The notes under the pieces: generated by a model
Seen by the model: the letters and a program-made list of their open reading frames with translations, nothing else
Database searches by the model: none
Told to the model about the DNA's origin: nothing
Position numbers and translations under genes: made by a program
Source of the DNA: Candidatus Obscuribacter sp.
GTDB taxonomy: Bacteria > Cyanobacteriota > Vampirovibrionia > Obscuribacterales > Obscuribacteraceae
Length of the DNA: 64,000 nucleotides
Direction: 5' to 3'
Assembly (NCBI GenBank): GCA_021772095.1
Contig: JADYXR010000030.1
Location: 124,001-188,000 of the forward strand
Part shown: positions 7,955 to 17,050 of the stretch, one piece after another
How positions within the stretch are numbered: the first letter of the stretch is position 1
Layout of the letters: every line of letters begins with the position of its first letter

Positions 7955-10123
7955 ATGGAATCAGGCCTAACTGCAAAAATGCGGAGTGCCGAGCTCTTTC
8001 TGCTTAGCGCGCTGTCACTGTACTTCGAACTCGTCGTGGTTCGATGGTTGTCTTCTGAAATTCGCATCTTTTCATATTTCAAAAACATTCCATTGATGGC
8101 TTGTTTGTTTGGCCTCGGTCTGGGCATGGCGCTTGGAGCTTCTTCTGATAAGAAACTGGTGCGCTGGTTTCCACTCGGTCTGTTCGCCATCGTCACTCTG
8201 ATTGTTGTTGCACAACCGTTGCATTTGACTCACGTGGCATTTATCAATCCACTTGAGCACTACATTATCGGCGATTTCTACGACAAAGTTTCTGCCGCTG
8301 AAGATACTCCACTGCGCCGCCTGCAACTCTTCGTACCTGGCATGATGGTTTTGGTCGGCGTGTTCTATTTAATCGTCTTTACCTTCGCCTGCATCGGACA
8401 GAGACTGGGCCAATTGTTCAAAGGGCTTGAGCCGCTTGAAAGTTATTGCATAAACGTGTTCGGCTCATTTTGTGGTATTGCGCTGTTTACACTGATTTCG
8501 TTTCTGTCACTTCCACCAATCTGGTGGATCGCTGTTGGCTTCGCATTCTTAGTGATCTATTTTCGGAAACCGGAACACCTGGTGGCGATGGCGGCGGCGT
8601 TAGCGCTCACTTTTTTCATCAGTCCACCTGATGTCCGCTGGTCGCCGTACTACAGAATCAGCGTGCAGAAGGCGGAAATCCAGGCAGATGGAGAGCATCC
8701 TGCTGCGACTTACGGAAATCATATCAATGTGAATTATGACACCATAGAAGGTGCATACAATAACGACCCGAAATTCATTTCGTCTCTTTCCGAGAAACAA
8801 CGATCGGGTACTGCCGACTACTATGACACGCCTTATATTGCTCTCGGTGATAAACCTCGGTCCGTCCTCATCCTGGCTGCCGGAACTGGTAACGACGTCG
8901 CAGCGGCATTGAGACATGGCGCTACCGATGTGGATTGTGTGGAAATCGATCCGATGATCGCGCAGCTCGGCAGAGAGTTGCATCCAGAGAAACCATACTC
9001 AGATCCGCGCGTCCACGTCATCGTTGATGACGCCCGCGCATTCATTCGCAGAACCGATAAAAAATATGATCTTGTTGTGTTTGCCTATTTGGACAGCCAC
9101 AGCGCATTTTCGTCAATGTCGTCATTGCGATTGGACAACTATGTCTACACTCAAGATTGCTTCAACGATGCTAAACGACTGGTCAAGCCAGACGGCTGCA
9201 TGTCAGTAACTTTCTATTACTTGACCTGGTGGCAACTTACGCGCGTTTATAAATCGCTTGAGGTCGGTTTCGGTGAAACTCCAATCGGTGTCTATTCGAA
9301 AATGGGAAATGGTCCCACATTGCTGGTCGGACCTGGAGTAGATAAGGACGCAGTCAAAAACAGCGGACTTCGAATTTTTTCAAAACAGGACTTTGCAAAA
9401 GAAACTAATTTTACCGATGCGGAATGGAATGAGGTCAATACGACAACAGATGATTGGCCGTTTCTTTTCTTGCGCAGTCGCGGTGTCAGCTGGACTTACG
9501 CTATAGGTTTGATCTTTACGCTCTATTCAGGCTGGTGGCTGGTTGGCAGATGCTTCGGTAAGTTCAGCTCTGATCGTCTTGGACGAACTATGTTTTTTCT
9601 TGGTGCAGCATTCATGCTTGTTGAGACGAAGAGCGTCACGCAGATGGGCTTACTGGCGGGGACGACGTGGATCGTAAACTCTGCTGTGATTGCCGGGGTC
9701 TTAGCTATGATTTTCGTCGCTACCGTAACGCAAATCAAATTTCGTTTTAAAAACGTGAATGTCGTTTATATGTTGCTGTTTGGTGCGCTGTTATTCAACT
9801 TACTGTTTCCGATATCGACTCTGAATGAGCTTCCATCGCTTGCCAGATTGACGTTAGGCGCACTGATTCTGTCTTTACCACTTTTCTTCGCCTCGATCAT
9901 TTTCGCCATAACATTCAGCGAGGCCAAAGATCCAGGAAAAGCACTGGGCATGAACTTGCTTGGCACCCTGATTGGCGGTGCCCTCGAATATTTATCCATG
10001 ATCATCGGTATAAGCGCATTAAATGTAGTCGCTGCAATGCTTTATGCGTTGGCATTCTATTATCATCGTAAGGGTGGCTCGGAATCCAGTGCGGCATCAA
10101 GTACTGTCACTGAAACATCGTGA
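7955..10123 (+). CDS. Membrane-embedded spermidine-synthase-like methyltransferase-fold protein
   Basis: 722 aa. About six or seven hydrophobic spans (residues 10-215) are followed by a Rossmann-fold domain typical of polyamine aminopropyltransferases: LAAGTGNDVAAAL near 305-317, the acidic 'VEIDP' strand end near 330, and 'DPRVHVIVDDARAFIR' near 349-364. A second hydrophobic block of about six spans closes the protein (about 520-705). Soluble spermidine synthases lack these membrane parts. Fusion proteins with flanking spans are known in many bacteria, and their substrate is often undefined. The conserved catalytic Asp-x-x-D region of true SpeE appears as 'FAYLDSHSAF', so spermidine synthesis is uncertain. 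It has its own likely promoter. Confidence 0.8.
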   Translation: MESGLTAKMRSAELFLLSALSLYFELVVVRWLSSEIRIFSYFKNIPLMACLFGLGLGMALGASSDKKLVRWFPLGLFAIVTLIVVAQPLHLTHVAFINPLEHYIIGDFYDKVSAAEDTPLRRLQLFVPGMMVLVGVFYLIVFTFACIGQRLGQLFKGLEPLESYCINVFGSFCGIALFTLISFLSLPPIWWIAVGFAFLVIYFRKPEHLVAMAAALALTFFISPPDVRWSPYYRISVQKAEIQADGEHPAATYGNHINVNYDTIEGAYNNDPKFISSLSEKQRSGTADYYDTPYIALGDKPRSVLILAAGTGNDVAAALRHGATDVDCVEIDPMIAQLGRELHPEKPYSDPRVHVIVDDARAFIRRTDKKYDLVVFAYLDSHSAFSSMSSLRLDNYVYTQDCFNDAKRLVKPDGCMSVTFYYLTWWQLTRVYKSLEVGFGETPIGVYSKMGNGPTLLVGPGVDKDAVKNSGLRIFSKQDFAKETNFTDAEWNEVNTTTDDWPFLFLRSRGVSWTYAIGLIFTLYSGWWLVGRCFGKFSSDRLGRTMFFLGAAFMLVETKSVTQMGLLAGTTWIVNSAVIAGVLAMIFVATVTQIKFRFKNVNVVYMLLFGALLFNLLFPISTLNELPSLARLTLGALILSLPLFFASIIFAITFSEAKDPGKALGMNLLGTLIGGALEYLSMIIGISALNVVAAMLYALAFYYHRKGGSESSAASSTVTETS

Positions 10124-10292
10124 ACATAGCGACTCTGCCTGAATGCCGCCGTTCGGATCGCCCCCCCGGAAAAGTGACGATACTAAATACAGTGCCGGCC
10201 TTTACCGCCCTGCGACCAGCACCCGGTGAGCGATTGAGCTCGGGCAGCATTTAGCACTGGTTCGGATTGCTATCTAAACTAATTTGCCGGCA

Positions 10293-10326
10293 AAGAAAAA
10301 GGCACCAGCTGTGATGCCAGTGCCTT
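10293..10326 (-). terminator. Intrinsic terminator for the beta-propeller gene
   Basis: On the minus strand the arms AAGGCAC and GTGCCTT (14-base loop) are followed by a T-rich run (TTTCTTT). It sits just after the stop of the beta-propeller gene at 10348. Confidence 0.75.
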
Positions 10327-10347
10327 CAATTTTGATGCGCTTATCGG

Positions 10348-11499
10348 CTAGCTCAGCAGCGTCGCCGATTGAGTCCGATCCGCTTTATCAAGCGCTGCCA
10401 CTCGAAGCACTCGGCTGCGTCCAGCTTCGAGAACGAAGAGGGCACCATCCGAACCGAATGCAACTCCTGTCGGATTGATTAATCCGTTCAAGAATGCCTC
10501 GGTGCGCCCTTCTCTGTTGACCCGAACAACGGTTCCAGCACGACCGGCGGTGACATAGAGTCTGCCAAGGCTGTCCATTGCCAGATTGCCATCGTAGCCG
10601 TCAGCAAAGTTGAAACTGTCCGATTCGGCGACACTGACCCGCGAGACTTCTCGACCATCAAGCGATCTTTTCACAATCGCTCCGGTGGCATGCTCGAGGC
10701 ACCACAGGAAACCATCGGGATCAAGGAGTAAGCCTTGAGTTCCGTGTCCTGGTCCGCCGATGAGAACTTCGTACTCACCCGTTCTGTCAATTTTGAATAT
10801 GCCACCAGTATTCGATGGGAAATTGGAAACGTAAACTTCTTCACGTGGCCCGATAGCCAGATCAGAAAGGAACGTACCACCACCGGTGAGGGCACCATCA
10901 AGTTGAGCAAGAATGCGACCTGATTTGTTAGGGTCGATTTTGTAGACAGTGCCTTGAATGGTGGCAACGTACAAAACGCCTTTACGATCGAATCGCAAAC
11001 CGGATATGGTGCTATTGCCGCGAATTCTGGCGTATTCACTCGGTTGTCCCGAGCTGTCAACAAACCAGACGCTGCCGTCGCACGAGAAATAAATTCCGCC
11101 AGGTCCGGCGGTCATTCTTGAAAAACGATTTGAATACGAGGCATTGAGTTGGGAAAGAACTTTGACGGCATAGCCACGAGGCGCATCAGGTAGGTCGATT
11201 ACCGACTGTCCCTTTGTCGCCTCCTTTCCTTCCTTTTCTTCAGGTACCTCGTACGATTCTTCCGCTTCTTCAATTTCCGCTGTCGTGATGTCGATGTGCA
11301 GAATCAAATGCAGAGGAATGAGAATGCGACGAATATGAATCTGACCATCGCTTTCATGCGAATAAGACTCTACATCTATGTGATCGTGGTCAACGCCAAG
11401 AACGCGTCCAGTCACAGTGTTGTGGCAGCCCATCCCGTACCAGATCTGAATTTTCTGCCTGCTTTCAACAAAACCTTGAAGTCTGGTCCTGAAGCTCAT
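10348..11499 (-). CDS. NHL/SMP-30-like beta-propeller protein with Sm-like N-terminal domain
   Basis: 383 aa from the ATG at 11499. The first 75 residues resemble a small Sm-like or PRC-like beta barrel (GRVLGVDHDHIDVES, then RRILIPLHLILHI), followed by an acidic linker of about 30 residues. The remaining 260 residues form six blade-like repeats with motifs such as 'GLRFDRKGVLYVAT', 'LLLDPDGFLWCLEH' and 'VAFGSDGALFVLEA', typical of NHL/strictosidine-synthase/gluconolactonase propellers. No signal peptide is seen, so a cytoplasmic location is likely. The function is not evident. It could bind a ligand or protein, or RNA through the Sm-like part. A clear intrinsic terminator follows. Confidence 0.75.
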   Translation of the reverse strand: MSFRTRLQGFVESRQKIQIWYGMGCHNTVTGRVLGVDHDHIDVESYSHESDGQIHIRRILIPLHLILHIDITTAEIEEAEESYEVPEEKEGKEATKGQSVIDLPDAPRGYAVKVLSQLNASYSNRFSRMTAGPGGIYFSCDGSVWFVDSSGQPSEYARIRGNSTISGLRFDRKGVLYVATIQGTVYKIDPNKSGRILAQLDGALTGGGTFLSDLAIGPREEVYVSNFPSNTGGIFKIDRTGEYEVLIGGPGHGTQGLLLDPDGFLWCLEHATGAIVKRSLDGREVSRVSVAESDSFNFADGYDGNLAMDSLGRLYVTAGRAGTVVRVNREGRTEAFLNGLINPTGVAFGSDGALFVLEAGRSRVLRVAALDKADRTQSATLLS

Positions 11500-11572
11500 A
11501 CCTTATCCCTTACCTCAACTACCCTACCCAATCCTAAAAAGCCCGATCTGTCAGCTTCCCTGACTTCATCAA

Positions 11573-12031
11573 TTACTCAGGCAACTTTCCTGCATCTTCT
11601 AATCTATCATCAGACCACTCAGATTCATCAACTACAAGCCCTTGATTCCAGAATTGTTCAAGCTTGTAGTAATCGCGTTCCTTCTCTTGAAGGATGTGGA
11701 TGATCACGTCGCCGAAGTCAAGAAGAACCCATCGGCCGTCAACCATTCCTTCCATTGCCTTTGCCTTGCGACCAGATTGACCTAATTTGTAGGCAATTTC
11801 TTCAGCGATGGCTTTGACTTGAGATTTCGATTCACCTCCGGTGAAGACAAAATACTCAGCCAGCAAAGTCACTTCTTTTACATAAAGCACCACGGTGGAT
11901 TTTGCTTTTTTTCCGAGTGCTGCATTAGCGGCTTGAAAAGCGGCTTCTCTTGCACCCAGTTCCGACGATGTCGTTGATGGTTGTCCCAACTCAGTCCTAC
12001 TCTCTATAAACGGTATTACCATTGTTCCCAT
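11573..12031 (-). CDS. rsfS: Ribosomal silencing factor RsfS
   Basis: 152 aa. The central and C-terminal parts match the Iojap/RsfS family: 'YFVFTGGESKSQVKAIAEEI', 'VDGRWVLLDFGDVIIHIL' and 'RDYYKLEQFW'. RsfS binds ribosomal protein L14 and blocks joining of the 30S and 50S subunits under starvation. The N-terminal 35 residues extend beyond the core, and a later start is possible. It is 73 bases upstream of the beta-propeller gene on the same strand, so the two may share a transcript. Confidence 0.9.
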   Translation of the reverse strand: MGTMVIPFIESRTELGQPSTTSSELGAREAAFQAANAALGKKAKSTVVLYVKEVTLLAEYFVFTGGESKSQVKAIAEEIAYKLGQSGRKAKAMEGMVDGRWVLLDFGDVIIHILQEKERDYYKLEQFWNQGLVVDESEWSDDRLEDAGKLPE

Positions 12032-12142
12032 TATCTTTCTCTTTTCACAGTATAAACCTAAGATTTTGACTGATGCTCGGCATCTTTGTTGGTCGATTTC
12101 AAAAATATTTTGCTCTCAACTACGAATTTTATCGTGTGGTGG

Positions 12143-12171
12143 TTGTTTCGGGACATAAGATGCTGTATTCT
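12143..12171 (+). promoter_or_regulatory. Predicted promoter of the HU gene
   Basis: TTGTTT (12143-12148) and TATTCT (12166-12171) are 17 bases apart. The predicted transcript starts around 12178, right at the hairpin listed next. Confidence 0.45.
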
Positions 12172-12178
12172 TCCCGAT

Positions 12179-12202
12179 TACGTGGTTGGAAACGACCACG
12201 TA
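12179..12202 (+). other. 5'-UTR hairpin upstream of HU
   Basis: TACGTGGT and ACCACGTA can pair with an 8-base loop. If the predicted promoter is right, this stem forms the very 5' end of the HU mRNA, where it could stabilise the message. Confidence 0.45.
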
Positions 12203-12239
12203 GTTTAGAAATCAGCCTTGTGGGACAGGAGGAGACTCT

Positions 12240-12518
12240 GTGAATAAAGCAGAATTAGCTGCTGCTATAGCCGACCGCACTAACAATACCAAGAAATCCG
12301 TAGAAGAAATGCTTCAGGCTCTGACCGAAGTTGTCATCGATACAGTCGCCAAAGGCGACCGCGTGACTCTCGTCGGTTTCGGTACATTCGAACGTCGCAA
12401 TCGGAATGCACGTGAAACGAACAATCCGCAAAAGCCCGGCGAAAAGATTAAAGTACCCGCGAAGAGAGTGCCTGCATTCTCGCCTGGGAAAGAATTCAAG
12501 GAAAAGGTCAACGGTTAA
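12240..12518 (+). CDS. hup: HU-family DNA-binding protein
   Basis: 92 aa from a GTG preceded by AGGAGGAG at ideal spacing. It has the full HU/IHF fold: N-terminal 'MNKAELAAAIADRT', the core 'VTLVGFGTFERRNR', and the beta-arm with 'NPQKPGEKIKVPAKRVPAF' around residues 60-80. HU homodimers bend and compact DNA. A strong intrinsic terminator follows within 40 bases, so the gene is monocistronic. Confidence 0.96.
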   Translation: MNKAELAAAIADRTNNTKKSVEEMLQALTEVVIDTVAKGDRVTLVGFGTFERRNRNARETNNPQKPGEKIKVPAKRVPAFSPGKEFKEKVNG

Positions 12519-12556
12519 ATCCCGCGACTAATACTTGGACAACGAATAAATCACAA

Positions 12557-12590
12557 AAAGAGAGACGTCTTCGATGTCTCTCTTTCTGTT
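12557..12590 (+). terminator. Intrinsic terminator after HU
   Basis: A long stem (AAAGAGAGAC pairing with GTCTCTCTTT, extended by three inner pairs around a TTC loop) followed by a T-rich stretch. Confidence 0.85.
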
Positions 12591-12999
12591 TGTATATGCG
12601 TGATTTAAGGCGCTTCTCTGAGCTGCTGAACGATTAGATTCGTTCGCGTCGTCAGATTACCCGTCGCTATCAAATAACAACGTCTCTGCCGCGATTGGCT
12701 TGCAAAGCGGCTTTTCCGACACTTCAAAAGAGTCCGTCAAACGTTCGGGAAAACTTCGGCAATCGTTTGCCAAATGAATCGGATTCGATCAATTTCTTCG
12801 GACTAACTTCGAGCAAACAACATTCAAAGTGCAAGATAAAGTGCCCGAGCCAAAGAAATCACATCTTCTCAAATAAAATTTTTCGGTTTTCAGAAATTAT
12901 TTTTTCGAATTTTATTCTTCGCGAAAAAGAATTCGAGGAGTATGACTTCTCGAAAAACACTTTCAAAGGGCAAGATAAACTACCGATGAGCCGATAAGA
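12591..12999. other. About 400 bp non-coding, with an imperfect direct repeat
   Basis: The one long plus-strand frame here (12695-12997) has a composition unlike the neighbouring genes, and I do not call it. The stretch ending 'TTCAAAGTGCAAGATAAA' (about 12823-12840) recurs about 140 bases later as 'TTCAAAGGGCAAGATAAA' (about 12962-12979), with further similarity just upstream of each. The A/T-rich segment between them contains several short inverted repeats around TTTTTCG and CGAAAA. Confidence 0.5.
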
Positions 13000-14238
13000 C
13001 TAGTCGTCTTTCTCGTTTTTCTCTTCTTCCATCTCTTCTTCGTTTTCTACGCCCATAACATCATCAGGATTATCAACATCACTTTTGCCGGCTTCTGGTT
13101 TCGCCGAACTGTCATCCTCGGAAATCCCGGTCTCTGACTCAGGTAACGGAGTGCCGTCTTCTTTATGCGTGCGGCGCCATACAGCGTCGATTCCAAACGG
13201 TTTATATTTCGGCGCCACTTTGAGAAGTTGCTTCGCCTTCTGAGCCTCAGCTCGAGCCTCATTCTTATGACCGGTTTTATCCAGAGTCAAAGACATCAGG
13301 TGATGCGCGCGTGGATCGTTGGGATTAAGTTGAACCGCGTCTTTCGCTTTTGCTAATGCCAACTGCCATTGACCGGCGGTTGCCAGCATACTGACTAGCC
13401 GAATCGATGCTTCAACCATCGTGGGTCTGATATTTAAACAACGAACGTAACTATCTCTAGCCGACAAAATATCTCCAGCCCCCTCACAAGCCTGCCCTAA
13501 TTCGTAGTGAACAAGCGCTTCTTGAAGACTGGATTCGCCGGTTCTTTGATAACCGCGAGTGTTATTGAAAAGTTTGTGGGACTCATTTAGTTTGCCGACG
13601 GCAGAATTAAAATCGCCCGAGATGCGGGCGTTGATGCCCTCATCGTAGAGCCTGTACGCTCTTGCCATAGTTTGATACGACGACTCACGTCTCGAGTTGG
13701 CTTCCACCGCCTCCGGATTTGGTGCCGGTGGCTTGACTACCGTTTCAAGTTTCGCAGCGGGCTCTTCGTGATGATGCGCTCTATGAGCCGGCTTCGCAAT
13801 GACACGTCCATGTCTGTCACGTCGCGTTGAAACTCGTTCGTGTTTCGAAGACTTACTTTCTCTAGCGCTCGACCGTGACGACGACGGATGGCGTCGCTCT
13901 TCTCGACTGCTTCTTGACGATCGAGACGATCTGGTTTCCCTTTGATCTTCACGAGATGATTTTGCACTTCTAGATGACTTACTTTTTGTCGAATTAGCTT
14001 TCGAACTTTTGGTCGAACTGGCTTTCGAACGCGAAGGCGCAGAAGGAGAGCTTTTGCTCGACGTAGTTTTGGACGAAGTTTTTTTACTTCGAGCCTCTGC
14101 TTTCGAAAAATCAGAAATGCCGCTCGACAAAGCGAGCGGCAAAACTAAAATCGAAACTAGCATCGACAATGCCAGACCTGCCTTAATCAGGCAGTTAGAC
14201 AGAGTCTTCACTCTTATCTTTTGTGACACCGTTAACAT
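13000..14238 (-). CDS. Exported Ser/Arg/Lys-rich TPR protein
   Basis: 412 aa. A hydrophobic segment at about residues 18-42 forms a signal peptide or anchor. Residues 48-150 are an extreme Ser/Lys/Arg/Thr low-complexity region with many SSR, SSK and RSS steps. Residues 185-330 contain TPR repeats ('YRLYDEGINARISGDFNSAV', 'AKDAVQLNPNDPRAHHLMSL'). The C terminus is acidic. The start lies nine bases after the pnp stop on the same strand, so it is probably the third gene of an rpsO-pnp operon. The basic low-complexity part could bind RNA, DNA or cell-wall polymers. No function is known to me. Confidence 0.75.
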   Translation of the reverse strand: MLTVSQKIRVKTLSNCLIKAGLALSMLVSILVLPLALSSGISDFSKAEARSKKTSSKTTSSKSSPSAPSRSKASSTKSSKANSTKSKSSRSAKSSREDQRETRSSRSSRSSREERRHPSSSRSSARESKSSKHERVSTRRDRHGRVIAKPAHRAHHHEEPAAKLETVVKPPAPNPEAVEANSRRESSYQTMARAYRLYDEGINARISGDFNSAVGKLNESHKLFNNTRGYQRTGESSLQEALVHYELGQACEGAGDILSARDSYVRCLNIRPTMVEASIRLVSMLATAGQWQLALAKAKDAVQLNPNDPRAHHLMSLTLDKTGHKNEARAEAQKAKQLLKVAPKYKPFGIDAVWRRTHKEDGTPLPESETGISEDDSSAKPEAGKSDVDNPDDVMGVENEEEMEEEKNEKDD

Positions 14239-14247
14239 CCTAGTTGA

Positions 14248-16398
14248 TTAGGAGGTTGCAACCGGCTCGTATTGTGCTTTTTCTTCGTCGGTGACTTCTT
14301 TCATGGTCAGGTTGACGCGATTGCGTTCGTCGATTTCTCTGACTTTAACAATCACGCGTTGACCGACTGCGACTACATCTTCGACTTTGGCTACACGACG
14401 ATTTTCCAATTGCGAAATGTGCACCATGCCTTCTTTGCCTGGCAACAATTCAACGAAACATCCGACTGGAATAATTCGCGTTACTCGTCCGGCGTAGATG
14501 CCACCAATTTCGATGCGCTTGACCAGTCCCAGGATCATGTCGCGAGCGGCGTCGCCGCCGGCGGCTTCGATACTGCCGATTACGATCGTGCCATCGTCCT
14601 CGATATCGATCGTCGCTCCGGTTTCTTCAATGATTCTGCGAATCATCTTGCCACCAGGTCCGATCACCGTTCCGATATCTTCCTGGTTGATGTGGATAGT
14701 TATCAGACGAGGAGCCCATTTCGAGAGAGTCTCTCTGTGGGCAGGCAAGGTTGCTTCCATCTTGTCGATGATGTGCATTCTTCCTTTTCGTGCTTGTTCG
14801 AGGGCAACTCTCATGATTTCAACCGAGATTCCTTGAACCTTGATATCCATTTGCAAGGCGGTGATTCCATCACGCGAACCGGCGACCTTGAAGTCCATGT
14901 CGCCGAGGAAATCTTCCAGACCTTGAATATCCGAAAGGATGGCAAAACGATCGCCTTCTAGAATCAAGCCCATTGCGATACCACCGACGGTTGCCGCCAG
15001 TGGAACACCGGCATCCATCAAAGCGAGACTCGAACCGCATGTCGAAGCCATCGAAGTTGAACCGTTTGATTCAAGAACTTCAGAAACGACACGAAGCGTA
15101 TAAGGGAATGAAGCTTGATCGGGAAGCACAGGCTGCAAAGCGCGCTCAGCAAGCGCACCGTGTCCGATTTCACGACGACCTGGTCCACGCATCGGCTTAA
15201 CTTCGCCGACTGAGAAACCAGGGAAGTTGTAGTGGTGCATCCAGCGTTTTTCTGTTTGCGGATCGATTGAGTCCAGTTTCTGTGCATCACCGGCGATACC
15301 GAGTGTTGCGACCGACAATACTTGCGTGGTGCCGCGGGTGAACAAGCCTGTTCCGTGAGTTCTAGCCAGAACGCCGACTTCGCAGGTGATCGGTCTGATT
15401 TCATCGCATTTACGGCCATCGGCACGAACACCGGTTTCCAACACTTGAGCGCGCATCAATTCTGCTTCGTACTCTTCCAAGTAAGCCTTGATGGTGTTCA
15501 TCGAAACTTTCTTGAGATCGTTATCTTCAGGCAGTTCAGCGATCGTATCGGTAATTGCTTTCAACGCAGCTTCGATACTGGCTTGTCGAACTGATTTGAT
15601 CGTGACGCGATCCATAGATTTTTTGAGATGTTCGGTGGTCTTCTCATGAATGATGGCGTTCAACGCATCATTTTTAGGTGGTTGTTCGTAAGGACGCTTT
15701 TCAATGCCGAGCGATTTAACTAATTCGTTTTGTGCTTCGACTTGTTTTTTGATCAGCTTGTGAGCGTAATCAATTGCGGCCAAGATATCTCTCTCGTTGA
15801 CGAGCTTGCAGCCGGCTTCGACCATCATGATCGAATCTTCCGTTCCTGCCACAACGATATCGATATCGGATTCTTCTAGTTGTTCATAAGTAGGATTACC
15901 GATCAACTTTCCTTTGACGCGTCCGACGCGAACAGCACCAAGAGGACCGGCAAACGGCAGTCCACCCAGGCAGGTGGCGACTGAAGCGCCCAGCATTGCC
16001 AGGACATCAGGTGGATTTTCTTGATCGGCGCTCATTGTGGTGGCGACGATTTGCACATCTTTTCTATAGGTGTAATCGAACAGAGGACGAATTGGTCTGT
16101 CGATCAAACGGCTGGTCAGAATTGCTTTATCAGGAGCTCTGCCTTCGCGTCTCATGAAACTTCCAGGGACACGACCGACTGCATACAATTTTTCTTCGTA
16201 GTCGATCAAAAGTGGGAAGTAGTCGATACCGTCGCGAGCGTTGTTGCCTGCTGTACATGTAACCAGGACCATTGTGTCGCCGCAATAAACTTCGCAGGCA
16301 CCGCTGGCTTGCTTGGCTAAACGACCGGTTTTGATGACGATTTGCTTGCCATCGATTTCCAGTTCAATTTCTTTTCTAGCTTGTTCAGTCATTTGCAC
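14248..16398 (-). CDS. pnp: Polyribonucleotide nucleotidyltransferase (PNPase)
   Basis: 716 aa. A phosphorolytic 3'-to-5' exoribonuclease. Two RNase PH domains (about residues 10-145 and 315-545) with 'GDTMVLVTCTAGN', 'FPLLIDYEEKLYAVGRVPGSF' and 'QMDIKVQGIS' are followed by a KH domain with the GPGGKMIRRI loop (about 560-620) and an S1 domain (about 625-695). Length and order match the family. I favour the GTG at 16398, eight bases after a GAGG, over the ATG two codons later. It lies downstream of rpsO as in many bacteria. Confidence 0.97.
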   Translation of the reverse strand: MQMTEQARKEIELEIDGKQIVIKTGRLAKQASGACEVYCGDTMVLVTCTAGNNARDGIDYFPLLIDYEEKLYAVGRVPGSFMRREGRAPDKAILTSRLIDRPIRPLFDYTYRKDVQIVATTMSADQENPPDVLAMLGASVATCLGGLPFAGPLGAVRVGRVKGKLIGNPTYEQLEESDIDIVVAGTEDSIMMVEAGCKLVNERDILAAIDYAHKLIKKQVEAQNELVKSLGIEKRPYEQPPKNDALNAIIHEKTTEHLKKSMDRVTIKSVRQASIEAALKAITDTIAELPEDNDLKKVSMNTIKAYLEEYEAELMRAQVLETGVRADGRKCDEIRPITCEVGVLARTHGTGLFTRGTTQVLSVATLGIAGDAQKLDSIDPQTEKRWMHHYNFPGFSVGEVKPMRGPGRREIGHGALAERALQPVLPDQASFPYTLRVVSEVLESNGSTSMASTCGSSLALMDAGVPLAATVGGIAMGLILEGDRFAILSDIQGLEDFLGDMDFKVAGSRDGITALQMDIKVQGISVEIMRVALEQARKGRMHIIDKMEATLPAHRETLSKWAPRLITIHINQEDIGTVIGPGGKMIRRIIEETGATIDIEDDGTIVIGSIEAAGGDAARDMILGLVKRIEIGGIYAGRVTRIIPVGCFVELLPGKEGMVHISQLENRRVAKVEDVVAVGQRVIVKVREIDERNRVNLTMKEVTDEEKAQYEPVATS

Positions 16399-16498
16399 TT
16401 ACGTTACCTCTGAAGCGTTTACTTAGTTACTCAAAAAGCGTTTGCATCCGTTCGCACGCGGGTTTCCATCGCACAGACTCGGGCGCAGCAATTTTCTC

Positions 16499-16550
16499 AA
16501 AAAGGCAAAAACTGCCCGAGAGCCTCGCTGAGGCTGCCCGCACAGTTTGC
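16499..16550 (-). terminator. Nested hairpin with T-run in the rpsO-pnp spacer
   Basis: Read on the minus strand, an inner stem AGCCTC/GAGGCT sits inside an outer GCAAACTG/CAGTTTTTGC pairing, followed by a T5 run. It may be a partial terminator or an RNase III-type processing site ahead of pnp. Confidence 0.55.
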
Positions 16551-16566
16551 TTCTTCACTGATGATG

Positions 16567-16584
16567 ACTCAAGTAGGCTTGAGT
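16567..16584. other. Hairpin in the rpsO-pnp spacer
   Basis: ACTCAAG and CTTGAGT pair with a 4-base loop. It lies between the two terminator-like hairpins of the same spacer, giving three consecutive stems between rpsO and pnp. Confidence 0.45.
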
Positions 16585-16613
16585 TTCGCCTGACGAAAAC
16601 TCAGCGATTCCAC

Positions 16614-16640
16614 AAAACAGGCGAGCTTCGTGCCCGCCTG
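16614..16640 (-). terminator. Terminator immediately after rpsO
   Basis: On the minus strand CAGGCG and CGCCTG form a stem, extended by GC/GC around an ACGAA loop, followed by TTTT, starting five bases after the rpsO stop. It is likely to be partial if pnp is expressed by read-through. Confidence 0.65.
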
Positions 16641-16645
16641 ACTGG

Positions 16646-16915
16646 TTACCTTCTCAAACCTAATTTTTCGATCAATTTCTTGTATCGTCCGTGATCTTCA
16701 CGGTTCAAATACTGCAAAAGACGGCGTCTTTTGCCTACCATCATCAACAAACCACGTTGACTTTGAAAGTCTTTCTTGTTGGCCTTGAGGTGGCCCGTGA
16801 GTTCGTTGATACGCTCAGTGAGCATCGCGACTTGAACTTCCGGCGAGCCGGTGTCCTTATCGTTGACGCGATTGGTATCGATGATTTCTTTCTTTTTCTC
16901 TAGAGCAAGTCCCAT
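16646..16915 (-). CDS. rpsO: 30S ribosomal protein S15
   Basis: 89 aa, the standard length for S15. Signature segments are '[20 protein letters not shown]', '[15 protein letters not shown]' and '[20 protein letters not shown]'. S15 binds 16S rRNA at the central-domain three-way junction. It is the first gene of the minus-strand rpsO-pnp cluster and is divergent from the acyltransferase gene. Confidence 0.98.
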   Translation of the reverse strand: MGLALEKKKEIIDTNRVNDKDTGSPEVQVAMLTERINELTGHLKANKKDFQSQRGLLMMVGKRRRLLQYLNREDHGRYKKLIEKLGLRR

Positions 16916-17050
16916 TACTTCATTCCAATTAAGTTATAGTTCTCAAATTTCGCAAAGCAGATCATAACATATGATGTCTAGCGGTCCTTGCTTCAGCGCT
17001 TGTGTTATTGCTTTCAAGTTACACTTCTTCAATTCAGCCTGGAGACTCGT

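Noticed and set aside
12695-12997. Open frame of 100 codons on the plus strand
   Set aside because: It lies in an A/T-rich repeat-bearing region with no ribosome-binding site, and its Phe/Asn/Lys/Ser composition is unlike that of neighbouring genes.
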